Made by a program: the position numbers and the translations under genes. From contig CAZPPG010000005.1 of NCBI GenBank assembly GCA_964588385.1, forward strand, positions 1 through 64,000: a stretch of 64,000 nt of DNA. The letters run 5' to 3'. Numbering within the stretch: position 1 is the first letter of the stretch; each line of letters opens with the position of its first letter. The notes below the pieces were generated by a model. It was given only the letters and a program-made list of their open reading frames with translations, made no database searches and had not been told where the DNA came from. The stretch comes from JAHBWV01 sp964588385. Its GTDB lineage: Bacteria > Planctomycetota > Phycisphaerae > Phycisphaerales > UBA1924. Of this stretch, positions 9,047 through 18,265 are shown one piece after another.

Positions 9047-10257
9047 CGATCCTCATCCGCAATGTGCGTGCGCTGACGATGTCGTCGGGATCGCGTCCCC
9101 GGCGAGGGCGCGAGCTTGGTGAGCTTGGGGTACGGGACAGCGTCGACGTGCTGGTCGAAGGGTCGACGATCTCGAAGGTTGAATCCGGAATCCAGGCCCC
9201 GAAGGGCGCGATTGCGATCGAGGGGAACGGGCGTGTGCTCATGCCGGGATTCGTCGACTGCCACACGCACGCGTGCTGGGCCGGAGATCGGCTGGACGAG
9301 TGGGACCGAAAGAGGGCCGGCGAGTCCTACCTGCAGATACTCGCGTCCGGCGGCGGCATCATGTCCACCGTTCGAGCGGTCCGGCGGGCGGCTCCGCAGG
9401 ACCTCGCGCGTCTGCTGGGTGAGCGTCTCACGCTCATGGCAAGGGAAGGAACCACGACGGTCGAGGTGAAGAGCGGGTACGGGCTCACCACCGAGCACGA
9501 ACTGAAGATGATTGGCGCGATTGCGGCCGCATCCGCGGCATGGAAGGGCACGGTGGTCCCGACGGCGTTGCTGGGACACGCGGTCGACACTGACGTGCCG
9601 AACTTCGTTGAGCGAGTGATCTACGAGACGCTTCCCGCCGTCCACGCGTTGCACCCTGGAATCGCGGTCGACGCCTATTGCGAGAAAGGGGCCTGGGGAC
9701 TTGAAGAGACGACGCGTCTGCTGCAGCAGGCGTGTTCGATGGGCCACGGGATCCGTGTGCACGCGGATCAGTTCAACTCACTCGGCATGGTCGGGCGAGC
9801 CGTGGAACTCGGAGCAACCAGCGTCGATCACCTGGAGGCGACGAACGAGGCCGATCTTGCGGTGCTGGCGGCGTCCGGAACGTTCGGGGTCGCACTTCCG
9901 ATCAGCGGCTTTCACGTCGACGGCAGATACGCGCCGGCGCGCCGGCTTGTCGACATGGGCGGGGCAATCTGTATCGCAACAAACTGCAACCCGGGATCGG
10001 CACCGAGCTCATCCATGCCGCTGGCGATCGCGCTTGCCGTGCGGCATCTCGGGCTTTCGCCGGCTGAGGCGATCGCGGCGGCAACGGTGAACCCGGCGAC
10101 GCTGCTCGGCCTCGGAGATCGCGGCACGATCGAGCCGGGGAAGCGGGCGGACCTGATCCTTCTCCGGCACAGGGATGAGCGGGCCCTCGCGTATGAGGTG
10201 GGTGGGAACTGTGTTGACGCCACCGTGATCGGGGGCGAGGTCGTTCAAGGCGGCTGA
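9043..10257 (+). CDS. hutI: Imidazolonepropionase
   Basis: HutI is a metal-dependent amidohydrolase (404 aa) opening the ring of 4-imidazolone-5-propanoate to give formiminoglutamate. Motifs seen: the metal-binding HTH in MPGFVDCHTHACWAGDR, the substrate region GGGIMSTVRAVR, KSGYGL, the histidine in IRVHADQFN, and CNPGSAPSSSMPLA near the C-terminus. The start is an unusual TTG at 9043 that overlaps the hutG stop (TTGA). A strong GGGAGGCGGGA ribosome-binding site lies just upstream and decides the start. It is the last gene of the hut operon; the step order places it between HutU and HutG. Confidence 0.93.
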   Translation: MTILIRNVRALTMSSGSRPRRGRELGELGVRDSVDVLVEGSTISKVESGIQAPKGAIAIEGNGRVLMPGFVDCHTHACWAGDRLDEWDRKRAGESYLQILASGGGIMSTVRAVRRAAPQDLARLLGERLTLMAREGTTTVEVKSGYGLTTEHELKMIGAIAAASAAWKGTVVPTALLGHAVDTDVPNFVERVIYETLPAVHALHPGIAVDAYCEKGAWGLEETTRLLQQACSMGHGIRVHADQFNSLGMVGRAVELGATSVDHLEATNEADLAVLAASGTFGVALPISGFHVDGRYAPARRLVDMGGAICIATNCNPGSAPSSSMPLAIALAVRHLGLSPAEAIAAATVNPATLLGLGDRGTIEPGKRADLILLRHRDERALAYEVGGNCVDATVIGGEVVQGG

Positions 10258-10305
10258 TGCCTCAAGGGCGTGACCCGGGGAACGACTTCGCTACGATGCG
10301 GTCGC

Positions 10306-11127
10306 ATGAGCCTGCCTCCCCCACTTCTGCCGGCTGAGATTCAAGCCGCGTACGCGGCGGCGCAGTGCGTCGTTGAGACGCACCGACGCATGTCGTCCTG
10401 GATGCGACTTGGGATGACGCTGGCGAAAATTGATGCTGAGGTGGCGCGGGTGCTGGAGACACTCCGCTGCCGCTCGGCGTTCTTGCACTATAGAGCCGGG
10501 CGCACGCCGCCGTTTCCCTCGCACGCGTGCCTGAGCGTCAATGAGTGCGTCGTCCACGGAACTGCCGGGTACCTCGAGAGGCCGATGCGCGAGGGTGACG
10601 TGCTGAAGCTTGACATCGGGGTGGTGCATCAGGGCTGGATCGGCGACGCGGCCTGGACGTACACATTCGGCGAGCCCTCGCCGGAGGTTCGGCGGCTGAT
10701 GGAGTGCGGGAAGGAATCGCTCAAGCGGGCGATTCCGACGCTGCGTCCCGGCAACGTGTTTGAGCACTGGGCGCGAGCGCTGCAGGGGTATGTCGAGGGA
10801 GAGTGCGGGTATTTCCTGGTGCGCGGACTCGGAGGGCACGGCTATGGGCGCAAGTTGCACGGCCCCCCGTATGTTTCCAATGTGACGGTGCAGTTTCCCG
10901 AGGTATGGGAGGACGCGAAGACGCCGTGCCGCCCGGGAACGCTGATCGCGGTCGAGCCGATGATCTCTCTGGGTTCGTCGGAGGTCGTGCAGCACAAGAA
11001 CGCGTGGCCCGTGTACACGGCGGACGGCTCGATGAGCGTGCACTATGAGCACGATGTGCTGATCACGGAGGACGGGCCGCGGGTGCTCACCGAGGGAATG
11101 GAGCAGTTGCCGGACATTGTGGGCTGA
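10306..11127 (+). CDS. map: Type I methionine aminopeptidase
   Basis: This enzyme removes the initiator methionine from nascent proteins. It is 273 aa and has all five metal ligands of the pita-bread fold: Asp103 (LDIG), Asp114 (IGDAAWT), His178 (GGHGYG), Glu207 (AVEPM) and Glu238 (YEHDV), plus the substrate His84 in CVVHG. ATG 10306 gives the natural length; an earlier GTG at 10270 would only add a low-complexity tail. It lies 48 bases after hutI on the same strand and may be read through from the hut operon, but its role is housekeeping. It converges on the secreted protease gene, with a hairpin between them. Confidence 0.93.
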   Translation: MSLPPPLLPAEIQAAYAAAQCVVETHRRMSSWMRLGMTLAKIDAEVARVLETLRCRSAFLHYRAGRTPPFPSHACLSVNECVVHGTAGYLERPMREGDVLKLDIGVVHQGWIGDAAWTYTFGEPSPEVRRLMECGKESLKRAIPTLRPGNVFEHWARALQGYVEGECGYFLVRGLGGHGYGRKLHGPPYVSNVTVQFPEVWEDAKTPCRPGTLIAVEPMISLGSSEVVQHKNAWPVYTADGSMSVHYEHDVLITEDGPRVLTEGMEQLPDIVG

Positions 11128-11163
11128 GGCCGGACCCGGGCCGAGCTGTTCCGCCAAACGAAC

Positions 11164-11191
11164 GAGGGGGCGGCCTGTTGGCCACCCCCTC
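11164..11191. terminator. Hairpin between convergent genes, likely terminator
   Basis: A 12-base arm (11164-11175) pairs with 11180-11191 around a TGTT loop with one C/A mismatch, giving a very GC-rich stem. It lies between the stops of map and the convergent protease gene. Neither side has a long T-run; the minus strand reads GTTCGTTTGG after the stem. A bidirectional terminator is likely from position more than from its tail. Confidence 0.5.
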
Positions 11192-11221
11192 CTTGATGTC
11201 GTCAGCTATCACACCGATTCC

Positions 11222-13477
11222 TTACGGAACGGTCACGGTGGACCAGGTGGTGTACGTGGAGAACTTCCCGGGCACCTTGGAGCGGACTCGGTACCGCCAC
11301 TGACCGGAACCGGGCGACTCGACGTACGAGGTGGCATTCGCGCCCTGGAGGAAAATAGTGGAGTTGGTCCATGTCGTGCCGACCCGCTGCTGGCGCTGGA
11401 CGTCGAAGTTCTCCTCAAAGAGTGAGTTGTCGGTCCAGGAGAAGGTCACGACGCCGCCGGCCTGCGAAGCGGCGGGGGTTGTGGGCGCGATCGGCTTCGC
11501 GTTGGCCCACGCGGTGTACACGGAGGAGCCAGCGCTGTTATTGGCGCGAACACGGTAGCGCCACACGCCCTGGCCGGGCGTGTTCGCGTAGGAGGTGGTG
11601 TTGGCCGCGACGGGTGCGAACGTGGTCGTGCCGGTCCAGGCCGTGCCAACCCTCTGCTGACGCTGCACGGTGAACGACGTCTCATTGTCGGAGTTGTCAA
11701 CCCACGTGTGGATCGCGCTGCCCGCGGGTGACTCATTCGAGACCTGACCGCTCGGGGCCAGGGGAATGGTCACGGTGGAGTTGATGGTGATCGTGCGGAC
11801 GTCGGTGTCATTCAGGCCGCCGGAATCGGTCACGCTCGCGGTGATCGTGTGGTTTCCGACAACCAGGTCGCTCCGAGAGAAGGCGACGCCGGTTCCGAGC
11901 AGTCCTTGCACGTTCGATGTCCACGTGATCGTCTGGGAGAGGTCGTTGTTGTCGTCTTCGTTGTCGGTCGCGCCTCCAACAAAGGTGACGCTCGAGCCCT
12001 GGTTGAACGAGGCGCCATTCGCGGGCGCCACGATCGTCACGGTCGGGGGCGTGTTGCCGACCGTGTTCAGGCACGGACGGGACTGTGCGTAGTTGTTGAT
12101 CGTGGTCTTCTCGGCGTTGCCGAAGAATGGAGGTGTGCCAAGGCCGTTGCAGCCGCCGAGGCCGCTGCACATGATGTGGCAGTCGCCGTTCCCGTCACAG
12201 TGGCCCGCGCTGAAGTTGTGACCGATCTCGTGGGCGGTGAGGGCGAGGCGTGAGTTGGTGTTGGTGGTGAATCGTGACTCGGAGAGCCCGTACCCGTTGC
12301 TGGTGCAGACGGCGCTGAGCCATGCGATGCCGATCGTGCCACCGTCCACGTTCTTGCCGGTCATGAGGTGGGCGATGTCGCGGACGACGGCTCCCTGGCT
12401 GGCCTGCCAGTGATTGCGGAACTGGTTGAGCAGGGTCTCAGGATTGGTGGACGAGTACGGATCGCTGGAGGTCGAACGGACGATGATGGTGGTGATCGTG
12501 AAGGTCACGTCGCAATCACGCTCGTACGTGGTGCGGACGCCGTTCATCACACCCTCGATGTCCGCGGTCGTGTTCGGAACGGAGCTTCCGTTCTTCTGGT
12601 AGAACTCGAAGTCGGCATCGAACGCGATCTGGCAGTTCTTGCGGACGCGCGACGTGCCGTCGGGCGCGTCCTGGGGATCAACCGGCTGGAGCTGCGGGCC
12701 CATCTGGCCATGCAGCAGGGCGCCGGCACACGCGCGGCCCTCATCGACGACCTGTGCCGCGGTGAACACCACGTGCGCTGAGTCGGGCGCACCGGCAAAG
12801 ATGCTGGAAAGAGGCTGAACGTTGAAGTCCTTCGGGAACGGCCCGTCGATCCGGATCTGCGCGGTCACGCCGTCGTGCAGAGATGCGGAGACGATCGAGC
12901 CGTCCACGCCGTCCAGAGAGCCGACATACGTCTTGACCGGAGGCAGGGGAGCCTCCTCAAGCACGCCGGCGCCTTTGTCCACAAGAATCTTGAACCCGGG
13001 GGCACGGACGCTGCGGCGTTCGAGCACCATCAGCTCCACGCGGCCGTCGATTGTCACCGGGACCTGGAGCAGTTCTGCGCGCGCCGTGTGTTCCTCGATC
13101 TCGGTGAGTTGGAAACCGGTGAGCCCAAGTTCGGCGCGGATGAACGCGTCCGCTGATTCGACGGTCTGGACCACGGCCGGACCGAGGTTCTGGAGCGTCG
13201 CGATCGCGGTCGCCGCGTCGTCGGCTTTGAGCTGCCAGACCGATGCATCGTCGTCCGTCGCGATGATCTGCGCTCTCGCCAAAGAGAGAGCGAGCGTCTT
13301 CACGCTCGGATCGACATCCGGCGCCCAGCGGACGAAAATGCTGCCAAGGTCGAAACCGACATCCGTTGTCTGGGCCACGACCGTGCCGTCCGCGGGTGCG
13401 GGCGAGAACGTGGCACCGTGGGCGCCGGCGCACAGGAGTGCGGCGATTCCACACATCGCGATCCGTTGCAATCTCAT
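11222..13477 (-). CDS. Secreted zinc metalloprotease (metzincin) with Ig/FN3-like repeats
   Basis: This is an exported zincin of 751 aa. ATG 13477 is chosen because AGAAGGGG lies 8 bases upstream and a signal peptide follows (MRLQRIAMCGIAALLCAG...). An N-terminal propeptide-like region covers about residues 25-265. The catalytic domain (about 270-470) holds HEIGHNFSAGH with His416, Glu417, His420 and His426, and a Met-turn in CHIMCSG shortly after, as in reprolysin/M12B-type metzincins. A PKD/Ig-like domain (about 470-560) and two fibronectin-III-like repeats follow. The repeats each contain a nearly identical string (FTVQRQQRVGTAWT and FDVQRQQRVGTTWT). There is no sorting signal or membrane anchor at the C-terminus. 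It probably degrades extracellular protein. Confidence 0.85.
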   Translation of the reverse strand: MRLQRIAMCGIAALLCAGAHGATFSPAPADGTVVAQTTDVGFDLGSIFVRWAPDVDPSVKTLALSLARAQIIATDDDASVWQLKADDAATAIATLQNLGPAVVQTVESADAFIRAELGLTGFQLTEIEEHTARAELLQVPVTIDGRVELMVLERRSVRAPGFKILVDKGAGVLEEAPLPPVKTYVGSLDGVDGSIVSASLHDGVTAQIRIDGPFPKDFNVQPLSSIFAGAPDSAHVVFTAAQVVDEGRACAGALLHGQMGPQLQPVDPQDAPDGTSRVRKNCQIAFDADFEFYQKNGSSVPNTTADIEGVMNGVRTTYERDCDVTFTITTIIVRSTSSDPYSSTNPETLLNQFRNHWQASQGAVVRDIAHLMTGKNVDGGTIGIAWLSAVCTSNGYGLSESRFTTNTNSRLALTAHEIGHNFSAGHCDGNGDCHIMCSGLGGCNGLGTPPFFGNAEKTTINNYAQSRPCLNTVGNTPPTVTIVAPANGASFNQGSSVTFVGGATDNEDDNNDLSQTITWTSNVQGLLGTGVAFSRSDLVVGNHTITASVTDSGGLNDTDVRTITINSTVTIPLAPSGQVSNESPAGSAIHTWVDNSDNETSFTVQRQQRVGTAWTGTTTFAPVAANTTSYANTPGQGVWRYRVRANNSAGSSVYTAWANAKPIAPTTPAASQAGGVVTFSWTDNSLFEENFDVQRQQRVGTTWTNSTIFLQGANATSYVESPGSGQWRYRVRSKVPGKFSTYTTWSTVTVP

Positions 13478-13673
13478 GCTGAATCCCCTTCTGGGTGAAC
13501 CGCCGACGCCCGCGCAGCCCTCCAAAAACCGTATCTCGAGCGTCGAAGCGGCCGGGAGTTCAGTGTAATCGGAACCGCCGTTCGTCCGCAAGCACAACTC
13601 CGGTGTTTACCCTATATGGGGAGACCCGGGGACGGTTCGCATCCAAGCAACTCCCGAACTACGCTCTGCGACC

Positions 13674-14471
13674 ATGAATCGCGTTCAACGAGCGTTTGAG
13701 TCCCTTTCCCAATCCGGCCGCAAGGCCCTGATGCCGTTCGTGTGCGCAGGGCACCCCGTGCCGGCGTCGCTGGCCGAGATACTTCAAGGATGCGAGCGCG
13801 GCGGCGCGAGCGTCATCGAAGTCGGCATCCCGTTCTCGGACCCGATTGCGGACGGGCCGGTGATCGCGGCGGCGATGCACGAGTCGCTGCGAGCGGGGAT
13901 CACGCCCCACAAGGTGTTTGAGCAGGTGGCCGAGGTGCGATCGCGGGTCAACGCCGCGCTCGTTGCGATGGTGAGCGTTTCGATCGTGAGCCGGATGGGC
14001 GGCCCCGCCGGCTTTGTGCGGGAGGCGGTGTCGGCGGGCTTTGACGGGTTCATCTTTCCAGACGCTCCGCTGGAGGAGGCGGGGCCGCTGATTGACGCGG
14101 CCCGCGCGTGTGACGCGACGCTCTCGCTGCTGATTGCGCCCACCACTCGACCGGAGCGGCTCGAAGCGATTGCCGCGGCATCGACCGGCTTCGTGTACGT
14201 TGTGGCCCGGGCGGGTCTCACCGGAGAGCGGGGCGACGCGCCGAATGTGAGCGGGTTGATCCAGGCGGTCCGTCGCGCGACAACAACGCCGATCGTGTGT
14301 GGATTCGGCGTCAGCACTCCGGAGCAGGCACGCCATGTCGCGGCTCAGGCGGACGGCGTCATCGTGGGCAGCGCCGTGGTGCGTCAGCTCGCCGAGGCCG
14401 TGCACGGTGGTGAAGGGCCCGGGGCCGCCGCGGAGCGGATCGTCCGGTCCTTCGCCGACGCGATGGGCTGA
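13674..14471 (+). CDS. trpA: Tryptophan synthase alpha chain
   Basis: TrpA cleaves indole-3-glycerol phosphate to indole and glyceraldehyde 3-phosphate, and indole is channelled to TrpB. It is 265 aa, a TIM barrel of normal size. Catalytic Glu49 (SVIEVGIPFSDP) and Asp60 (IADGP) are present, and the phosphate-binding loop near the C-terminus is seen as CGFGVSTPEQ. No trpB or other trp gene is adjacent, so the pathway is split in this genome or the rest lies outside. It is divergent from the metalloprotease gene; the 196 bases between hold both promoters, with an AT-rich TATAT around 13611. Confidence 0.94.
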   Translation: MNRVQRAFESLSQSGRKALMPFVCAGHPVPASLAEILQGCERGGASVIEVGIPFSDPIADGPVIAAAMHESLRAGITPHKVFEQVAEVRSRVNAALVAMVSVSIVSRMGGPAGFVREAVSAGFDGFIFPDAPLEEAGPLIDAARACDATLSLLIAPTTRPERLEAIAAASTGFVYVVARAGLTGERGDAPNVSGLIQAVRRATTTPIVCGFGVSTPEQARHVAAQADGVIVGSAVVRQLAEAVHGGEGPGAAAERIVRSFADAMG

Positions 14472-14714
14472 CGCGGCCGCATTGCATGCATATTCGCTGT
14501 ATGTGCATATATACGCACTCCATCTCGCCCGCGGGGCCAGTGGGAGCCAGCGTCGGCTGCTACCATCCGCGACCGAAACGCAGTCCTCTTGCCCGGCCCT
14601 GACCGGCGCCGACCGACGCAGAGTCGAATGTGGCGCGACCGCTTGGAGCGATCGTGGCCGTTCGATTCCGCTTTGCGGGGCGGGGCGGAGCAGACGCGGA
14701 TGGAGAAGACGATT

Positions 14715-16910
14715 ATGGAACGCGGTGCGCTGACTCACGGACGGCCGGGCATGGGGCTCTCGACGAACGGCCATCACTCACACGACACCTCCGCAAGGTC
14801 GGTGGAGACGCTCTTTGCGAGCGACGTCTTCACTGAGCGCGTCATGCAGCAGCGCCTTCCCAAGGACGTCTTCAAGAGGATCCAGCGCACGCTCACGCAC
14901 GGCGAGCCGCTCGACGCGAAGCTTGCGGATGTCGTCGCGGCGGCGATGCGGGACTGGGCGATTGAGAACGGCGCGACCCATTACACGCACTGGTTCCAGC
15001 CGCTGACGGGGCAGACCGCCGAGAAGCATGACGCGTTTCTCTCGCCGGACGGTCGCGGCGGCGCGATGAGCGAGTTCACGGGTTCGATGCTCGTACAGGG
15101 CGAGCCGGACGCGTCGAGCTTTCCTTCGGGCGGGCTGCGGACGACGTTTGAGGCGCGAGGCTATACCGCGTGGGACTGCACGAGTCCGGTGTTCCTGGTC
15201 CGTGGCACGGGGACGGTGACACTCGTCATCCCGACGGCGTTTGTGTCCTGGAATGGCGAGGCGCTTGACAAGAAGACGCCGCTGCTTCGTTCGATGCAGG
15301 CGGTTTCGGCCCAGGCGATGCGGATCCTGCGTGTGTTCGGCACTGACGAGGGCGTGACGAGCATCATCCCGACGATCGGCGCGGAGCAGGAGTACTTCCT
15401 CATCGATCGCGAGTTCTACTTTGACCGCCCCGACCTGCTCTCGTGCGACCGCACGCTGATCGGCGCCCGCCCGCCGAAGGGCCAGCAGATGGAGGACCAT
15501 TACTTCGGCTCGATTCCGCCGCGGGCGTTGGCGTTCATGGCGGAGGCCGAGCGCGAGCTTGTGCGCGTCGGGGTTCCCGTGAAGACCCGCCACAACGAGG
15601 TGGCCCCCGGCCAGTTCGAGGTGGCGTGCCACTTCGAGACGGCCAACATCGCCTGCGACCACCAGATGCTGGTGATGGAGACGCTGCGGCGAGTGGCGAC
15701 GCGGCACGGCCTGCACTGCGTCCTTCACGAGAAGCCGTTCGCCGGCGTCAACGGCTCGGGCAAGCACGTGAACTGGTCGCTGGCGACCGACACGGGCGTG
15801 AACCTTCTGGATCCCCGCGACGAGACGCACACGAACATGCAGTTCCTGGTCTTTCTGTGCGCGATGATCCGGGCGGTGGATCTGCACGCGGACATGCTGC
15901 GCGCGTCGATCGCGTCGGCGAACAACGATCATCGCCTGGGCGCCAACGAGGCGCCGCCCGCGATCATCTCGGTGTTTCTCGGCGACATGTTGATGGACAT
16001 CATCGAGCAGATCGAATCCGGCAAGACCAAGAAGACCATCAAGGGAGGCACGCTCGATCTTGGCGCTTCGACGCTTCCCCAGATTCCTCGTCACTCGGGG
16101 GACCGCAACCGCACCTCACCGTTCGCGTTCACCGGCAACAAGTTCGAGTTCCGCGCGGTCGGCTCCTCGGCGTCCATCGCGTGGCCGATCACGGTGCTCA
16201 ACGCGATCGTCGCTGATTCGCTCGACTATGTCGCGACGGAGCTTGAGAAGTCCGTCGGTCCGCGCGCGTCGGAGGCCAAGCTGCAGCAGGCCGTGCGGTC
16301 GCTGCTCCAGAAGCTCGTGCGCACGCACAAGCGCGTGATCTTCAACGGCGACGGGTACTCGAAGGCGTGGCACGAGGAGGCCGCCAAGCGCGGGCTGCCG
16401 AACTTCAAGGACACGGTCGAGGCGCTGCCGGCGATGAAGTCTCGCAAGGCGGTCGACGTCATGAAGCGACACGGGATTCTGAGCAGGACCGAGCTGGAGA
16501 GTCGCCACCACATTTTCGTGGAGAAGTTCGTGAAGCAGGTCACGATTGAGGCGGAGACCCTGGCGCAGATCGCGAGGACGCAGGTGCTCCCGACCGCCAT
16601 CCGGCAGCAGACGGAGTTCGCGGAATCGGTGGGCGCGACAGAGGCTGCCGACGTTCCCGCGACGAGCGTCCGTGAGATGCTGGAGATCTATGCGGATCTT
16701 CTGGGCCGCTTCAGAACGCAGACGATCTCGCTGGAATCCTTGCTCGCCGAGGAGCACCACGAGGATCCGGAGAAGCACGCGCAGTTCATCAAGGCCAAGG
16801 TGCGGCCCGTGATGGGTGCGCTCAGGGAGATCGCGGACGAACTCGAGCGACGGACCAGCGCGGACCTTTGGCCGCTGCCGACCTATCGAGAGATGCTGCT
16901 GCTAAAGTAG
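14715..16910 (+). CDS. glnN: Glutamine synthetase type III
   Basis: This large glutamine synthetase makes glutamine from glutamate, ammonia and ATP. It is 731 aa, the usual GSIII size. Family strings include GAEQEYFLID, NEVAPGQFEVA, NGSGKHVNWSL and RHSGDRNRTSPFAFTGNKFEFR. ATG 14715 is chosen because GGAGAAG lies 6 bases upstream; ATG 14700 is also in frame. The N-terminal extension with VFTERVMQQRLPKDVFKR is typical of GSIII. A 243-base upstream region contains an AT-rich island at 14484-14518, the likely promoter. Nitrogen released by the hut pathway could feed this enzyme, though they are not co-transcribed. Confidence 0.94.
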   Translation: MERGALTHGRPGMGLSTNGHHSHDTSARSVETLFASDVFTERVMQQRLPKDVFKRIQRTLTHGEPLDAKLADVVAAAMRDWAIENGATHYTHWFQPLTGQTAEKHDAFLSPDGRGGAMSEFTGSMLVQGEPDASSFPSGGLRTTFEARGYTAWDCTSPVFLVRGTGTVTLVIPTAFVSWNGEALDKKTPLLRSMQAVSAQAMRILRVFGTDEGVTSIIPTIGAEQEYFLIDREFYFDRPDLLSCDRTLIGARPPKGQQMEDHYFGSIPPRALAFMAEAERELVRVGVPVKTRHNEVAPGQFEVACHFETANIACDHQMLVMETLRRVATRHGLHCVLHEKPFAGVNGSGKHVNWSLATDTGVNLLDPRDETHTNMQFLVFLCAMIRAVDLHADMLRASIASANNDHRLGANEAPPAIISVFLGDMLMDIIEQIESGKTKKTIKGGTLDLGASTLPQIPRHSGDRNRTSPFAFTGNKFEFRAVGSSASIAWPITVLNAIVADSLDYVATELEKSVGPRASEAKLQQAVRSLLQKLVRTHKRVIFNGDGYSKAWHEEAAKRGLPNFKDTVEALPAMKSRKAVDVMKRHGILSRTELESRHHIFVEKFVKQVTIEAETLAQIARTQVLPTAIRQQTEFAESVGATEAADVPATSVREMLEIYADLLGRFRTQTISLESLLAEEHHEDPEKHAQFIKAKVRPVMGALREIADELERRTSADLWPLPTYREMLLLK

Positions 16911-16951
16911 CGTGCGCCGGCCCCGGGGCGAGAGTCCCGGGCCGACCTTCG

Positions 16952-17024
16952 GGCCCTGTAGCTCAGCGGTAAGAGCAGGCGACTCATAATCGCTTGGTCC
17001 TCGGTTCGAATCCGAGCGGGGCCA
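16952..17024 (+). tRNA. tRNA-Ile(CAU), lysidine-type
   Basis: The 73 bases fold as a full cloverleaf. The acceptor GGCCCTG pairs with CGGGGCC, the D-stem is GCTC/GAGC, the anticodon stem GGCGA/TCGCT encloses the loop CTCATAA, and the T-arm is CTCGG/CCGAG. The anticodon is CAT. The anticodon arm and following bases match the minor tRNA-Ile2 of E. coli rather than tRNA-Met. C34 should therefore be converted to lysidine by TilS to read AUA. CCA is not encoded. Confidence 0.9.
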
Positions 17025-17090
17025 CTGGAGCGGACAATCGGGGCTGGCCCGACTCGCGACGGCGCGGCGGTCCCGCCCGTATCATCGGGC

Positions 17091-17582
17091 ATGCGGACGA
17101 CACGCCAACGGGGCGCCATCCTTCAGACGATCGAACACGCCGAGCGCCCGCTGAGCGCCGCCGAGGTGCTGACACTCGCCCGCGACGCGGTTCCCGGCCT
17201 GGGCCTGGCGACGGTCTATCGCACGATCGATGCGCTCGTTTCCTGCGGCGCCATCGCGGCGGTGGAGATTCCCGGCAAGCCGCCCCGGTATGAGATCGCG
17301 GGCAAGGATCATCATCACCACTTTCTCTGCAAGGCGTGCCACCGCGTGTTCGAGGTTCACGGATGCCCGGGCCACCTGGATATGCGTGTGCCTTCGGGAT
17401 TCGTGCTCGAGGGACACGAGATCACGCTCTTCGGTCGATGCGATCGCTGCGCCCCGCGGGCCGGGCTGAAGCAGGCGTCACGGCCCGGGCGAGCCTCGGC
17501 CCACTCGGTATCTGGCTCGAAAGAGAGCGGCCGCAAGACTCGTGCAACACGCACGCAGCGGCCAATGAAGCGAGACGCATGA
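17091..17582 (+). CDS. Fur-family metalloregulator (Zur/PerR-like)
   Basis: This 163-aa repressor has an N-terminal winged helix (about residues 1-70, with LATVYRTIDALVSCGAI) and a C-terminal dimerisation/metal domain. The metal site region HHHHFLCKAC (74-83) and the structural Zn site cysteines Cys80/Cys83 and Cys117/Cys120 (CDRC) are intact. A 40-residue basic tail follows. Which metal it senses (Zn, Fe or peroxide via Fe) cannot be decided; the HHHH and double CxxC are compatible with Zur. The stop overlaps the start of the following lipoprotein gene (ATGA), so the two are co-translated. Confidence 0.88.
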   Translation: MRTTRQRGAILQTIEHAERPLSAAEVLTLARDAVPGLGLATVYRTIDALVSCGAIAAVEIPGKPPRYEIAGKDHHHHFLCKACHRVFEVHGCPGHLDMRVPSGFVLEGHEITLFGRCDRCAPRAGLKQASRPGRASAHSVSGSKESGRKTRATRTQRPMKRDA

Positions 17583-18241
17583 TGCGAAGCACAGGACGCC
17601 TTTCATTCCCGATTCTGGTCGCAACGGTTGCCCTGTGCGGAGCGACGCCGGGCGGGTGCGCCGGTCGTCCGGGGCAGACGCGATCCGGATTCCTCTCCAG
17701 TTACGACGGGCTGCGTCGCGTCAACGACGCTGAGTACGCGAGCGTGGACGTGCCGGCGCTGGCGGCATTGACGGGATTCTCGATCGAGGAGACTCGCGTC
17801 CTGGTTGAGACGACCCCCGACGGCACCCCCATCTCGGCCGAGGACATCTCGGAGATCGAAGCGCACATCCGGGCGTCGCTGGCCAAGTCACTGGGGGCCG
17901 ACTACACCCTCAGCGATTCGCCCGGACCCGGAATCGGACGCGTGCGGGTCGCGGTCACGGAGGTCAAGAAGCCCGCGACGCTCTTGAACATCCATCCGGC
18001 GAGCAAGCTCACGGGTGCTGGCCTCGGCGGCGCGACCATCGAGTGCGAGATCCTTGACACGAACGGAACGCAGATTGCCGCTCTGGTTGAGCCGCGGAAG
18101 GGCGATCAGTTCGAGCTTGACACGCTCTCGGACTTCGACGATGCCATGGACGCCATCGACGCGTGGGCTGCGGCGTTCCGAAAGCGTCTGGATGCGGCTC
18201 GCGGCAAGCCGGTGTCGCGTGAGCGACCGAGCCGCGATTGA
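17579..18241 (+). CDS. DUF3313-like exported lipoprotein
   Basis: This 220-aa protein begins with MMRSTGRLSFPILVATVALC, a signal sequence running to a cysteine in PGGC that could be a lipobox, though the residue at -3 is Pro rather than Leu. The mature part has FLSSYDGLRRV near its start and the pattern RVRVAVTEVKKPATLLNIHP...GGATIECEI of DUF3313 lipoproteins of unknown function. The start overlaps the Fur-family stop by four bases, so it may be a target of, or serve with, that regulator in metal or envelope homeostasis. tRNA-Leu follows 24 bases downstream. Confidence 0.65.
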   Translation: MMRSTGRLSFPILVATVALCGATPGGCAGRPGQTRSGFLSSYDGLRRVNDAEYASVDVPALAALTGFSIEETRVLVETTPDGTPISAEDISEIEAHIRASLAKSLGADYTLSDSPGPGIGRVRVAVTEVKKPATLLNIHPASKLTGAGLGGATIECEILDTNGTQIAALVEPRKGDQFELDTLSDFDDAMDAIDAWAAAFRKRLDAARGKPVSRERPSRD

Positions 18242-18265
18242 TGTGGGACCAAGCTCGGCATTGCC

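Noticed and set aside
16911..16951. GC-rich inverted repeat after glnN as a terminator
   Set aside because: Pairing needs a bulge and there is no T-tract. It may belong to the spacer between glnN and tRNA-Ile; left unannotated.
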